Below, in pieces: positions 47,433-57,053 of a stretch of DNA of 64,000 nucleotides. The notes beneath the pieces are model-generated. The model ran no database searches. It had not been told where the DNA came from and was given only the letters and a program-made list of their open reading frames with translations. Made by a program: the position numbers and the translations under genes. The DNA lies in contig CAVSDD010000006.1 in the NCBI GenBank assembly GCA_963726795.1, positions 1-64,000 on the forward strand, in the 5' to 3' direction. Every line of letters starts with the position of its first letter. The stretch's first letter is position 1. This DNA is from Hyphomicrobium_A sp963726795 (GTDB lineage: Bacteria > Pseudomonadota > Alphaproteobacteria > Rhizobiales > Hyphomicrobiaceae).

Positions 47433-49338
47433 TCAATCGCCGAGACGGAACGTGTAGAGCATTCCGGCCTGCGGGATCTTGTCGAGCCCCGTTGCCTTGG
47501 CCATCGCCGTCGCACCGATCGCGCCGAACTTGTCGTTCATGTCGAGACCGGCGGTGACGGGAATACCGATCCAGCCGCCGAGACCGGCGAAGATCGACAT
47601 GTACTGCTTGCCCTTGACTTTGTAGGTGATCGGGTTGCCGATGATGCCGGAGCCGAGCCGCGTCGACCAGACGACCTTGCCGGAGTTGCGATCGACCGCA
47701 CGGAAGTCACCGCTGTTCGACCCGTAGAACACGAGACCGCCGTCGGTGTTGAGCGTGCCGCCCCAGTTCGGATACGGATCGGGAATTTCCCAGTCCGCCT
47801 TGCCGGTCGAGCACGTCGAACTTCTTGAGCTTGCCGGTGATGCCGGGCTTCTCAGGATACATGTACACGTTGGCGAACACGTAGACCGTGCCCTGCTGGG
47901 TGTGCGTGCGCTCCTGCGGCTCGTCTTCCATGCACCAGTTGTTCGTCGGGCAGTAGAACTTGGTCGGATCCTTCGGATCGACCGAGCACGGCTGCTGATC
48001 CTTGCCGCCCATCGCCGACGGGCAAGCCGGACGTGTTGCGGCCGACCTCGAACGGCGAGTGCTCGTGGACCTTGACGGGACGGCCGGTCTTGAGATCGAC
48101 CTTCTCGGCCCAGTCCACGGTCACGAACTTGTTGGCGCGCAGCAGCGTGCCGTCGTCGCGGTCGAGCACGTAGGCGAAGCCGTTGCGGTCGAAGTGCGAC
48201 GAGGACGTCCTGCTTCTTGCCGTCGACGTCGACATGTCGACGAGGATGTTCTCGTTGACGCCGTCATAGTCCCACTGGTCGAACGGCGTCATCTGATAGG
48301 CCCAGACGACCTCAGCCGGTGTCGACCTTGCGGGCGAAAATGGTCATCGACCACTTGTTGTCCCACTTGCCGGTGTTGCACTCGTCGTGGGTCTTGTCGC
48401 CGCAGCGATAGCTGGGGCTCCAGTGGCCGGGGTTGCCGGTCGACCAGAAGACGAGCTTCAGGTCGGGGTCGTAGCTGCCCCAGGCCCAGTACGAACCGCC
48501 GCCGATCTTCCACTCGCCGTCGTTGGTGGTGGGATAGGTGGAGACGCCGAGGTCTTTGTCGCCCGTGCCGTATTCAGGGTGGGCCTTGTTGGTGTCGGGC
48601 GTCATGCAGACGTCCTTGTCGGGACCCGTCGAGTGGCAGTTCCACACGACCTTGCCGGTCTCGATGTCGTAGGCGGTCAGGCGGCCGCGCGCTGCGAACT
48701 CGTCGCCGCCGAAGCCGGCAATCACCAGGTTCTCAGCGATCAGCGTCGGACCCGTGATGGTCTCGCCGTGCTCGGGATAGGCGTGCTTGACGACCCAGAC
48801 CTCTTTGCCGGTCGAGGCGTCGAGCGCGATCACGAAGCCGTCGAGCGTGTGATAGATCACCTTGCCCTTGGCGTAGTTGACGCCGCGATGCACGGTGTCG
48901 CAGCACGCGCGCGGAACGGCCGATTCATCGCGATCGGTCTTCTTGACGTAGTTCCAGACCTGCACCGGATGGTCCGGGTCCGACAGGTCGAGAGCCTGCA
49001 CGATGTTGCACTGGGCCATGTTGGGGCAGCCCGACGAGAAGTACATCATCGGCTTGCCGTCGTGCTCGACGACGACCGGCTGGCCTTCGTGGCCGCGCAG
49101 CGCGCCGGTCGACTGCGACCAGACGTACTGCAGCTTCTTGATGTTGTCGGTGTTGATGTCCTTGAGGTTGCTGTGCCGCGTCAGCTTGTTGTCGCGGCCG
49201 GGCGCCGGCCACCAATCGGGATTCTTCGCGCGCTCATCGATTTCCGCCGACGCTGATTTCAGCGAAGGCTGGAACGGAAATTCCCGCCAGGCCGGCCATG
49301 AGCAGGCCGGCGAGCAGGAGTACCGAACTGCGTTTCAT
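47433..49338 (-). CDS. xoxF: XoxF-type lanthanide-dependent PQQ alcohol dehydrogenase, copy B, frameshifted
   Basis: A second XoxF-like enzyme, about 634 residues, from ATG 49338 with an AGGAGAGG ribosome binding site and signal peptide MKRSSVLLLAGLLMAGLAG. It has WWPAPGRDNKLTRHSNL, WSQSTGALRGHEGQP, CCDTVHRG, FGGDEFAARG and TPFDQWDYDGVNEN (nt 48251-48292), again with the lanthanide-ligand Asp. Its sequence is very close to copy A, with stretches near-identical in DNA (for example the region around 47845-47925 against 41965-42045). Fewer frame changes than copy A, but both copies carry the same extra base in TCGTCGCACTTC (nt 42322 and 48195). It is the first gene of the copy B module. Confidence 0.9.
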
Positions 49339-49757
49339 TTCTAGTTTCCTCTCCTTGATTTTGGACGCAACACCCCGCAGCCCCGCCGCGAGGGCGAGTC
49401 TGGCTTTCGTCTCGTCGACACTTGCAGTGGTTGGGCCTGCTGTTGATCGCCGCTCGCGACGAAACGATCCCGGACCCGTTGCACCACGTGCCGCACGCTT
49501 TGTTCCGAAAGGACGGCTGGGCGCCGAGAAGGCCTAATGGAGGAAGCGGTCTTCACGACGTCCAGCCGCAAGGCGTGGCAGTCGGACGCTAGGCGCGGCG
49601 CGTTGGCACAGCTAGTGGCGGGGTTCCCGCCAGCTTCACAAAGTTTGGCCGGAGGAAATTCTCGTTCTTCCCGCCTTCATCGTAAACGCGGAAGGCTGCG
49701 CACGCGGCGCGTGAGCCAAGCGCTCACGCGCGATCACATGTTCGTTAGGTTTACGGA
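49339..49757. other. Upstream region of xoxF copy B with two hairpins
   Basis: This 419-nt gap holds no convincing gene. Two perfect inverted repeats are present: TGGCGGG-GTT-CCCGCCA at 49616-49632, and GCGCGTGAGC with its complement at 49707-49731 (5-nt loop). Neither is followed by a T run on either strand. They could weakly terminate the regulator transcript or act in control of xoxF copy B. Confidence 0.5.
49707..49731. repeat. Perfect 10-bp inverted repeat (hairpin)
   Basis: GCGCGTGAGC and GCTCACGCGC separated by CAAGC, lying 27 nt beyond the end of LuxR-type regulator 1. With no T tract it is not a standard intrinsic terminator. Confidence 0.5.
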
Positions 49758-50377
49758 TCAGACGATCTTTTGCTCGGCCGCAATGCGGATCAATTGCACG
49801 AGCGTGCGCGCGCCGAATTTCGTGCGCAGCGTGGCGCTCGTCGTCGCCACGGTCTTGTAGGAGACGTTAATCAGCGCAGCGATCTCCGACATGCTCTTGC
49901 CCTTCGAGAGCAACCGCAGCACCTCGCGCTCGCGCGAGGTGATCGAGACCGAACCTTCGCTTGTGCCCAGAGCGCATGAACGCGATCTTCTGCGCAATCT
50001 CAGTCGTGATGGAGTGCCCGCCGCGCGCGACCTGCTCGGATGGCATCGACGAAGGCCGCGGGATCATCGCTCTTGCTGACGTACCCTTTCGCGCCGCATT
50101 CGATTGCTTGCGCAGCGAACATCGGATCGTCGTTCATCGAGAACATCACGATGCGCGCCTGAGGGTCGCGGATTAGCAGGCGTCGCGCGAGTTCAAAGCC
50201 GGATACATCGGGCAAGTTGATATCGACGACGGCGACATCGGGGCGCTGGCTGGCGTAGACCTCCTGCGCACTCGCGGCGTCGCGCGCTTCGAGCATGGTC
50301 ATGTCGGGTGCTTCGCCGAGCAGTGCCCGACATCCCGAGAGCACGATCGGGTGGTCGTCGACGACAAGAACTTTCAC
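49758..50377 (-). CDS. LuxR/NarL-type response regulator 1, frameshifted
   Basis: A DNA-binding response regulator of about 206 residues. The receiver has KVLVVDDHPIVLSG, phosphoacceptor Asp in VAVVDINLPDVSG, Ser in IVMFSMNDD and Lys in YVSKSDDP. The LuxR-type output reads SITSREREVLRLLSKGKSMS and INVSYKTVATTSATLRTKFG. One frame change near nt 50010-50055 separates the two domains. The start GTG at 50377 (VKVLVVDD) is chosen by alignment to regulator 2. It is divergent from the sensor kinase gene at 50488 with 110 nt between them, the classic arrangement of a two-component pair. It is the natural candidate to control xoxF copy B, just downstream. Confidence 0.87.
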
Positions 50378-50487
50378 GAAAAAGGTCCGTTTCCAAAAGT
50401 TGCAACTGTCATAGTATAACATAGCATTTGCGAAACGAGAAGCTTTCCTGGTCGTTCCCGGCGGCCGGCGTACTTGGAGTGCCGAGA

Positions 50488-51914
50488 ATGTCCATCCGGT
50501 TCCGGCTCAACGCGCTGCTGGTGACGCTGCTCACGCTGGCTCTCGATCTCGATCCTCGGCGCGATGGTCATGAGCGCCGGCCCGCGCATCCAGGCCGAGA
50601 ACGACAGCATGATGCGGCTGTCGAAGGAATTCGTGGAGACGGCGATTGCAAGCCTGCAGGGCACTGCCGATCCGCAGGCGCGCCTGTCCGAGCTGCTCGA
50701 TAGCTCTCAAGAACTTGCGCCACGTGCGCATCTTCCGAGTCAACACTGCAAGGCCACCCAACACCGACGATGCGGATGACGCCCCGGCGCGCGACGTGCT
50801 CGCGCGCCTCGCGGGGCCGGAGCCGAGACTCGATCATCCCCGTTTTCGTCAACGGCCAAAGCTTCGGGGCGGTCGTGGTGGCACCGCAGTCGTCCGACGA
50901 GTCGGCTGAGATCTGGGAGTCGATCACACAATTTTCCGTTATCGGAAGCTTGCTGGCCGTTGCCACCCTGCTGTTCATGAGCTTGGCGGTCGCGCGCCTA
51001 TTGCGGCCGATCAAGACCGTCGGCGAGGCGCTGATCCTGCTCGATGCGGGAAACTACGACGTTGCCGTGCCTGAAGGCGGCCCGCCGGAAATCGCCGATA
51101 TCTGCGGCAAGCTCAACAGACTGGCGGCTACGCTCAAGGCGACGCTTTCGGAAAACCACCGGCTCGCTCAGCGCATCATTTGCATCCAGGACGAGGAGCG
51201 CAAGGATCTCGCACGCGAGCTGCATGACGAGCTCGGGCCCGTACCTCTTTGCCATCCGGGCCGGCGCCACCGCAATCCGAGCGGAGGCCGAGCGAGAAGT
51301 GATCCGACAAGGCCAAGCTCGTGCGCTCCTGCGCAACCATGCAGGAGCACATCGAGACAATGCAGCGGATGAACCGCCGCGTTCTGCACAAGCTGCGGCC
51401 GATCGGGCTCGAGGAATTCGGACTCAAGGCCAAGCTCGGCTCGCTCGTTGCCATGTGGCGCGAAAGCCGACCGGAGGTGGACATCTCGCTCGACGTCTCC
51501 GATGCCATACCCGACCGCGACGAGACGAGTAATCTCACGATTTACCGCATCATCCAGGAGGGACTGACCAACGCCTTTCGCCACGCGGATGCCACCGCGA
51601 TCGAGATCGTCGTGGTACCGGCGACAGACGCGCGCGAGGGTAACGTGCGTCCCTCGGTTCGTGTCACGGTGAGCGATAACGGCAAGGGTCTCGCTGAAGA
51701 GGTTCAGCCAAGCTACGGAATTGCTGGCATGACCGAGCGCGTCTGGGCGACGGGTGGAAAGATGCGGATCTTCAATCGTCCCAGCGGCGGTGTTGTCCTT
51801 GAAGCTTGCATCCCGGTTACGGCCGCGAAGAAGAGGCATCGGAGACTGCGCCGGCCAGCTCGACCTCCGCTCGACAAAGCCGATCCGGCGCCAGCAACTG
51901 TGTTGCGCTCCTAA
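50488..51914 (+). CDS. NarX/DegS-type sensor histidine kinase, frameshifted
   Basis: A membrane sensor kinase of about 475 residues. The first helix is FRLNALLVTLLTLAL and the second about SVIGSLLAVATLLFMSLAV, bracketing a periplasmic domain of about 130 residues (GPRIQAENDSMMRLSKEFVE). A HAMP-like segment (LLRPIKTVGEALILLDAG) leads to the HisKA_3 box DLARELHDELGP with the phospho-His, and the ATPase has IIQEGLTNAFRHA, VSDNGKGL and GIAGMTERV. At least five frame changes (50545, 50705, 50825, 51240, 51315). The kinase class fits LuxR-type regulators. The periplasmic domain could sense alcohol, formaldehyde or lanthanide state, but nothing in the sequence decides this. Confidence 0.85.
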
Positions 51915-52148
51915 CACGGTGCAACAGCTGAGTGATGCGCGGCGAGCCTATGTTCGGAAGTCGCTTTTCCAATCTCTGAAATATCCCGCTGCCGCACCGT
52001 GGAGTTAGCTGTTGCTTGTAAAAGGAGCAGTAGATCCGCCCTGCGCTTTAAAGGCGTGCGGATCGCGTATTGCTCCCACGAATGGTGGCGTTTGTACGAG
52101 TAGCCGTCCGCTCCGGGGGGAGAGGACGGCGCTGGGGGAGTAAGAGTA

Positions 52149-54890
52149 ATGCGTTCGAGTGGCGTTGCCGCTGCGGCTTTCGCAGCCTTGCTTGCTGTCG
52201 TTCCCGTCAAAGTCGTTGCACAGGATGCCGGGGCACAACCCCCGAAGCCCGCGCCGCCGAGCGGTCAGCTCCCTCCGGTCGAGGTCATCCAGAAGCAGGA
52301 AAAGACCGCTCCCGTCGCTCAGAAGAAAGCCGTAGCGAAGAAAAAGCCGGCGCCCGTTGTCGCCGCTCCGTCGCCGCGTCGCACCGGTTGCCGCCGCCCC
52401 GGTCGCGACCGTGCCTGCTGCCGGCTCGATCTGCGGGACTGGTCAAGGTCTCGCCGCTTGCAGGCAGCGAACTCCCGATCGCCAAGATTCCGCGCGGGGT
52501 ATCGACGCTGAACTCCAACGACATCAAACGCGAAGACAATCCCATTCCGCAGGAGTTCCTAAACTCCCGCATTCCCTCGGTCATGATCGACGACCTGCAG
52601 GGCAACCAATTCCAGACCGGCATCCAGTATCGCGGGTTTGAAGCTTCGCCGGTGAATGGACTTGCCGCAGGGCCTGGCGGTTTACCAGAACGGAATCCGC
52701 ATCAACGAGGCCTTCGGCGATACGGTCAACTGGGACTTCCTGCCGACCAATGCCATTCGACGGCATCGCGGTCATGGGATCCAATCCGATATTCGGATTG
52801 AACGCCATCGGCGGTGCAGTCAGCGTCACCATGAAGGATGGCTTCACCTATCAGGGCGGCGAAATCGATACGATGGTCGGCATGTTCGGTCGTCGCCAAA
52901 TCAGCGCCGAGGCCGGCCTGCAAAGGGGCGGCTGGGCAATATACGGCGCCTTCGAGGGCATCGATGATGATGGGTTCCGTGACTTCTCGGGCACCGAGGA
53001 GCGACGCGGATACCTCGATTTGGGCATGAAGGGCACGGGCTCCGAGTTCCACTTCAACTTCACCGGCGCGACGGGGACAGTCGGCGTGACGGCGGCCGTT
53101 CCCGAGGAGCTGCTCGCCTTCGGTGGTCAGTCGCGAACTTTCACCTCGCCTCAGATCACCGACAACCAAATGCAGATGTACTCGTTAAACGGCAAGTTGG
53201 AATTGACGCCGACAACGACGCTGTCGGGCGTGGCCTACCACCGGCACTTCAAGCAGAGCCACATCGACGGCAACATCTCGGAGTTCGACGATTGCGAAAG
53301 TCCAGAGGCGGCAAGCTATTCCTCCCTCTGCACCGAGGACGGCGCGCCGCTGTTCGACGCTGCCACCGGCCAAGGGATATCGGCAGCCACACTTGCCAAC
53401 CTCAGAACTCTGGGTAAGGGGGCTCTCGGCTCCATCGACAAGACCGGACAGGACGCAAACAGCTATGGCTTGTCGCTCCAGGCTGCCGAGACGGCGAAAC
53501 TGCTGGGCCACGGCAACCAATTCGTCTTGGGCGCGAGCTACGACCGTGGTCGCGTCCAGTATCAGGCGTCGAGCGAACTCGGGTACTTCCTGCCCAAATA
53601 CGTCGTGCAAGGAAACGGTCAAACCCTGACCGGCAACGCGGAACTGAAAGATTGCAGTGGCCTGTCCGGCGCCGCTTTAGAAGTCTTGCGAAGACGACAA
53701 CGAAGAACTCAATGCGTCCGAAGTTACGCCGCGTGCGTTGACGACGCTGAACGACTATCTCGGCATCTACGCGGTCGACACGTTCGACCTCACGGACAGG
53801 CTGTCGGTAACTGTCGGCGCGCGCTGGAACTACGCTCGGGTCGAAATCCAGAACGACGGCGAGTCCTCGCTCGACGCTCTGAATGGTGTCAACCAGTTCT
53901 ACCGCCTCAATCCGTCGTTTGGCGCCACCTACAAGCTGTTCAGCGACATCTCCGCGTACGGCGGCTATTCCGAAGCCAACCGCGCGCCGACCGCGTCCGA
54001 GATTGCCTGCTCGGATCCTGACAACCCCTGCATCATCGAAAGCGCGCTCGCGTCCGATCCTCCGCTCAAGCAGGTCGTTTCGAGAACCTGGGAGCTTGGG
54101 CTTCGCGGCTCGCACTCGACCTGGAATGGCGCTGAGCACTTCGATTGGAGCGCGGACGTGTTCCGCGCCGTCAACGAGAACGACATCATCCAGATCGCCG
54201 CCGCTCAGCAGGGCCGCGGGTATTTCGCCAACGCCGGCCAGACGGAGCGTCGGGGATTTGAGGCAAGCGCAACCTACCGCGCGCAGCGGTGGATGACTTA
54301 CGCCAGCTACTCGTATGTCGATGCCACCTTCGAGTCGCCCAACATCATCCTCAACGAGAACAACCCGCACGTTGACACCGATTGCGCGTCGGTAGGCATC
54401 AACGCCGAGGACGACGATGCAACTTGCGAGGTGGTACGTCCCGGTGATCGCTTGCCCGGCGTTCCCAAGCATCGCTTCAAAGTGGGCGCCGACTTATGGG
54501 TAACTCCGAAGTGGCTTATCGGAGCCGATCTCATCGCCGTCAGCAACCAGATCTTCTTCGGTGACGAAGTCGAACCTCGACAAACCGCTTCCCGGCTACA
54601 CAAGGGTCAACCTGCATACGTCCTACGACATCACCCCGCATATTCAGCTCTATGGCCTGATCCAGAACCTGTTCGATGAGCAGTACGGCGTCTACGGAAC
54701 CTACATCAACGTCCCGCTCGCGCAGCAAGCGGGACCGGGCTGTGGTTCCGGCCCCTGCGGTGACGGCGTGCACAGCGGTGGAGGCCCCGATCCTTCTCTG
54801 AATGGATTGGCCTACGATCCCAACAATGCCCGCACCATTACACCCGCCATTCCGTTTGCCGCTTATGGCGGAATTAAAGTGAGGTTCTAA
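52149..54890 (+). CDS. TonB-dependent outer-membrane receptor, frameshifted
   Basis: An outer-membrane active transporter of about 910 residues. It has a signal peptide (VAAAAFAALLAVVPVKVVA), a Pro/Lys-rich spacer, then a plug with LNSNDIKREDNPIPQEFL, MIDDLQGNQFQTGIQYRGFE, GLAVYQNGIRINEAFGDTVN and NPIFGLNAIGGAVSV. A 22-strand barrel follows, with extracellular loops rich in Asp, Glu and Cys (DDCESPEAAS, INAEDDDATCEV), ending YGGIKVRF with the terminal Phe. Frames change near nt 52375, 52655, 52750, 53690 and 54575. Its position between the kinase and lanmodulin-like genes suggests uptake of a lanthanide chelate, as for LutH of Methylobacterium; other metals or cofactors such as PQQ are possible. 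Confidence 0.87.
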
Positions 54891-54983
54891 CACGCACTTT
54901 GGGTCGCGAGCGCCGGCCAGCGGTACTCGAGGCTCACGACCGAATTACCCGTCACTACCGTTACGCACTCACACGCAAACCTC

Positions 54984-55013
54984 GCCTCCACCTTAACCGG
55001 TGGAGGCATTTTT
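54984..55013 (+). terminator. Rho-independent terminator after TonB receptor gene
   Basis: GCCTCCACC and GGTGGAGGC pair perfectly (9 bp) around a TTAACC loop, followed by ATTTTT. It lies 94 nt past the receptor stop and before the convergent serine hydrolase. The T tract serves the plus strand only. Confidence 0.88.
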
Positions 55014-55034
55014 CTTGCGGGCGCCTGCTGGCAA

Positions 55035-56186
55035 TTATTCGGCGCCGATGATGTCGAAGATCTTATCGGCGAGGTCGTCGAGGCCTTCGACGCCGTCGCT
55101 GTTGGTCAGCAGCGTGACCGAGCGCCACGACGAGCCATCCTGCCTCTTGCGGATCGAATTGTATGACGTGAATCCGGGGACCGATCCGGAGTGGCTGAAG
55201 CGATCCCAGCGGTCAGTGTGCTCGACGAACCAGCCCATCCCGTAATATGTCGTCGGGCCAACGCGCGCGCCGTCGGAGAACATGGCTGCAAGGCTGTCAG
55301 GACCGATGATCTCGCCCGCGACAAGAGATCGGTTCCAGGCGAGTAGATCAACGGCGGTGCTCTGCATGTCGCCGCTGCCCGTCAGCCAGTCGGGCTTTGT
55401 GAAAGCAGGTTGGCGTTGGTAGTGAGGCTCGGCCAGCTCTGGTGCCAATGCGTCGTCGCCGGAAAAACCAGTTTCGTCCAAGTGCGCCTTGTCGATCGTG
55501 ACCGCGCGAATGTATTCGCGATAGCTCCCGTGTTCGGGATGAGCCGGATGCACGGCGGCGATGATTTGTGCCAGCAGAAAATAGCTTGTGTTGCTGTACT
55601 CGAACGTGTTCGGCCAGCCGTGCGGCGACATCTTTTTAACCTCGGCCAGGAGACGCGACGCGGGAACGGAGCCCCAGGGGTCGGTGTCGGTCGGCGGGCG
55701 GCGCGTGAAGTTGGGAAGGTTCGATGTCATCGTCAGCAGGCTGCGCACGGTGATCGTCGGCTCGTCGGCTGAGCGCCAGTGGTCGACGTTGTCGAAGATG
55801 TCCGCCATCGGCGTGTCGAGGGTGAGCGGCGCGCCCGAGATCGGGCAGCTGGCTTTCTCTTCGATGAGGCGCAGCACCGCTGCAGCGGTGAACTGCTTCG
55901 TGAGCGATCCGATCTGATAAACCGTGCGCTCGCTGGCGAGCTTGGCGGGGCGAGCTTCGCCGTAAGCTTTTGCCATGACGAGGCGTCCGTCGATGCCAAT
56001 GGCGAGGCTGATCGAGGGCGGTACCGCACCTGCCGAAGCGTGCGGGATCAGAAAGCGTGCAACGACAGCATCGACACGGCTGGAACCCTGCGTGTTCCAC
56101 GTCTCGGCGCGCGCGGGCGAAAGCACAACGGCCAGCATCAGGCTGGCGCCTGCGATCGCACCGAGGTGGGATAAGTGCAGCGGCAT
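55035..56186 (-). CDS. Serine hydrolase of the class C beta-lactamase family
   Basis: An intact 383-residue penicillin-binding-protein-like hydrolase, exported (signal peptide HLGAIAGASLMLAVVLSPARA from ATG 56186). Active-site motifs are SLTK (SxxK, about residue 93), YSN (YxN) in TFEYSNTSYFLL, and HSG in WDRFSHSGSVPG where beta-lactamases have KTG. HSG is typical of esterases and D-aminopeptidases of this family more than of true cephalosporinases. It could be an esterase, peptidase or cell-wall enzyme; beta-lactam resistance is not implied. It lies between the TonB receptor and the lanmodulin-like gene, 105 nt after the latter, possibly co-transcribed with neither. Confidence 0.85.
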   Translation of the reverse strand: MPLHLSHLGAIAGASLMLAVVLSPARAETWNTQGSSRVDAVVARFLIPHASAGAVPPSISLAIGIDGRLVMAKAYGEARPAKLASERTVYQIGSLTKQFTAAAVLRLIEEKASCPISGAPLTLDTPMADIFDNVDHWRSADEPTITVRSLLTMTSNLPNFTRRPPTDTDPWGSVPASRLLAEVKKMSPHGWPNTFEYSNTSYFLLAQIIAAVHPAHPEHGSYREYIRAVTIDKAHLDETGFSGDDALAPELAEPHYQRQPAFTKPDWLTGSGDMQSTAVDLLAWNRSLVAGEIIGPDSLAAMFSDGARVGPTTYYGMGWFVEHTDRWDRFSHSGSVPGFTSYNSIRKRQDGSSWRSVTLLTNSDGVEGLDDLADKIFDIIGAE

Positions 56187-56291
56187 CTCCGCCGCAGAGT
56201 ATAAACCGCGCCCGGCGGGGACAAGCAGCTCTCGACTGAAGTCCAATTAATGCAGGAAAGGGGGCTGGCCGTGGGCCTGCCCCCCAAAGCG

Positions 56292-56699
56292 CTATTCAAC
56301 GAGCTTCAACAGCGACTTGCCTTGATCGGTGGCCAGCTCCTTGTCGTCGAGCGTCCCGTCGTTGTCGGGATCGGCAGCCTTGAAGCGCGCCTCGATCAGC
56401 TTTGCGTACTCGGCCGCGTCGAGCGTGCCATCGGCATCGGGATCGGCCGTCTTAAGGTCGGCGCTGTCGACGCGACCGTCGAGCTCCTTGGCATCAAGCG
56501 TTCCGTCCTTGTCGGGATCGAGCTTGGTGAACTCGGTTGCGCCGGCGGCCTTGGCCTCGGCCAGATCCACTGTTCCATCCTTGTCGGGATCGAGCGCGGT
56601 CATCGATGTCGACGCGGCGGCTGCGGTTTGAACACGCGCTTCGGTCGCCAAACCGAGCGCCGCCACGGCACACAGCACGATCAGATGCTTTGAAGTCAT
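56292..56699 (-). CDS. lanM: Lanmodulin-like periplasmic lanthanide-binding protein
   Basis: A 135-residue exported protein (signal peptide LIVLCAVAALGLATEARVQ) with four EF-hand loops: DPDKDGTVDLAE, DPDKDGTLDAKE, DPDADGTLDAAE and DPDNDGTLDDKE. All have Pro at loop position 2, Asp at 1, 3, 5 and 9, and Glu at 12, the signature that sets lanmodulin apart from calmodulin. Spacing between paired loops is short (about 12-13 residues between consecutive loops), also as in lanmodulin, and EF2 matches my memory of the Methylobacterium loop exactly. The intervening ELDGRVDSADLK and FKAADPDNDG also match. It probably binds lanthanide with very high affinity and buffers it for XoxF. The frame is intact. 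EF4 starts with Asp, where the Methylobacterium protein has Asn. Confidence 0.93.
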   Translation of the reverse strand: MTSKHLIVLCAVAALGLATEARVQTAAAASTSMTALDPDKDGTVDLAEAKAAGATEFTKLDPDKDGTLDAKELDGRVDSADLKTADPDADGTLDAAEYAKLIEARFKAADPDNDGTLDDKELATDQGKSLLKLVE

Positions 56700-57053
56700 T
56701 GAATTTGCTCCATCCAGTTCGCGAGTAACATCTCGCGCGCCTCTTCAAAGCGGCCATGCAAGTCACGTTGACCGGGAATTATTCCCGAAATATTCGGGAA
56801 GAATTGGAACAACGCAGTGGCCGCTATTCCTATATGACGATCAATCTTAACCAACACAAACGAGCACGGTGCCGCAGGAGTTCAACGCAACAACGATTTT
56901 GTTTTTATGGTCAAGGCGAGCGCAAACTGTGGACACTGCTTCAAAGTCGCGAGCCGGCTTCGGTTAAGCGGCCGATTTATCGGTTGCTCACTGCTTTCGC
57001 TTACGTGGCTGAGTAGACGTTGACCACTAACTTCCTATGTCCGCTTCTGGTCT
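56700..57053. other. Upstream region of lanM-like gene and left flank of IS
   Basis: No gene is convincing in this 354-nt stretch. It contains overlapping palindromes at 56774-56800 (see separate entry) and, at its right end, the dispersed word ATGTCCGCTTCTGG (57037-57050) immediately before the insertion sequence. Confidence 0.5.
56774..56800. promoter_or_regulatory. Overlapping palindromes upstream of lanM-like gene
   Basis: GGGAAT-T-ATTCCC (56774-56786) overlaps TTCCCGAA-ATA-TTCGGGAA (56782-56800), both perfect. They lie 75-101 nt upstream of the lanM-like start, a normal operator or activator position. The factor is unknown. Confidence 0.5.

Noticed and set aside
49616..49731. Intrinsic terminators of the LuxR-type regulator gene
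   Set aside because: Both hairpins are perfect, but neither is followed by a T tract on the minus strand, so I list them only as structures.
55035..56186. Antibiotic-resistance beta-lactamase
   Set aside because: The third motif is HSG, not KTG, typical of esterase or peptidase relatives. There is no ampR-like regulator.
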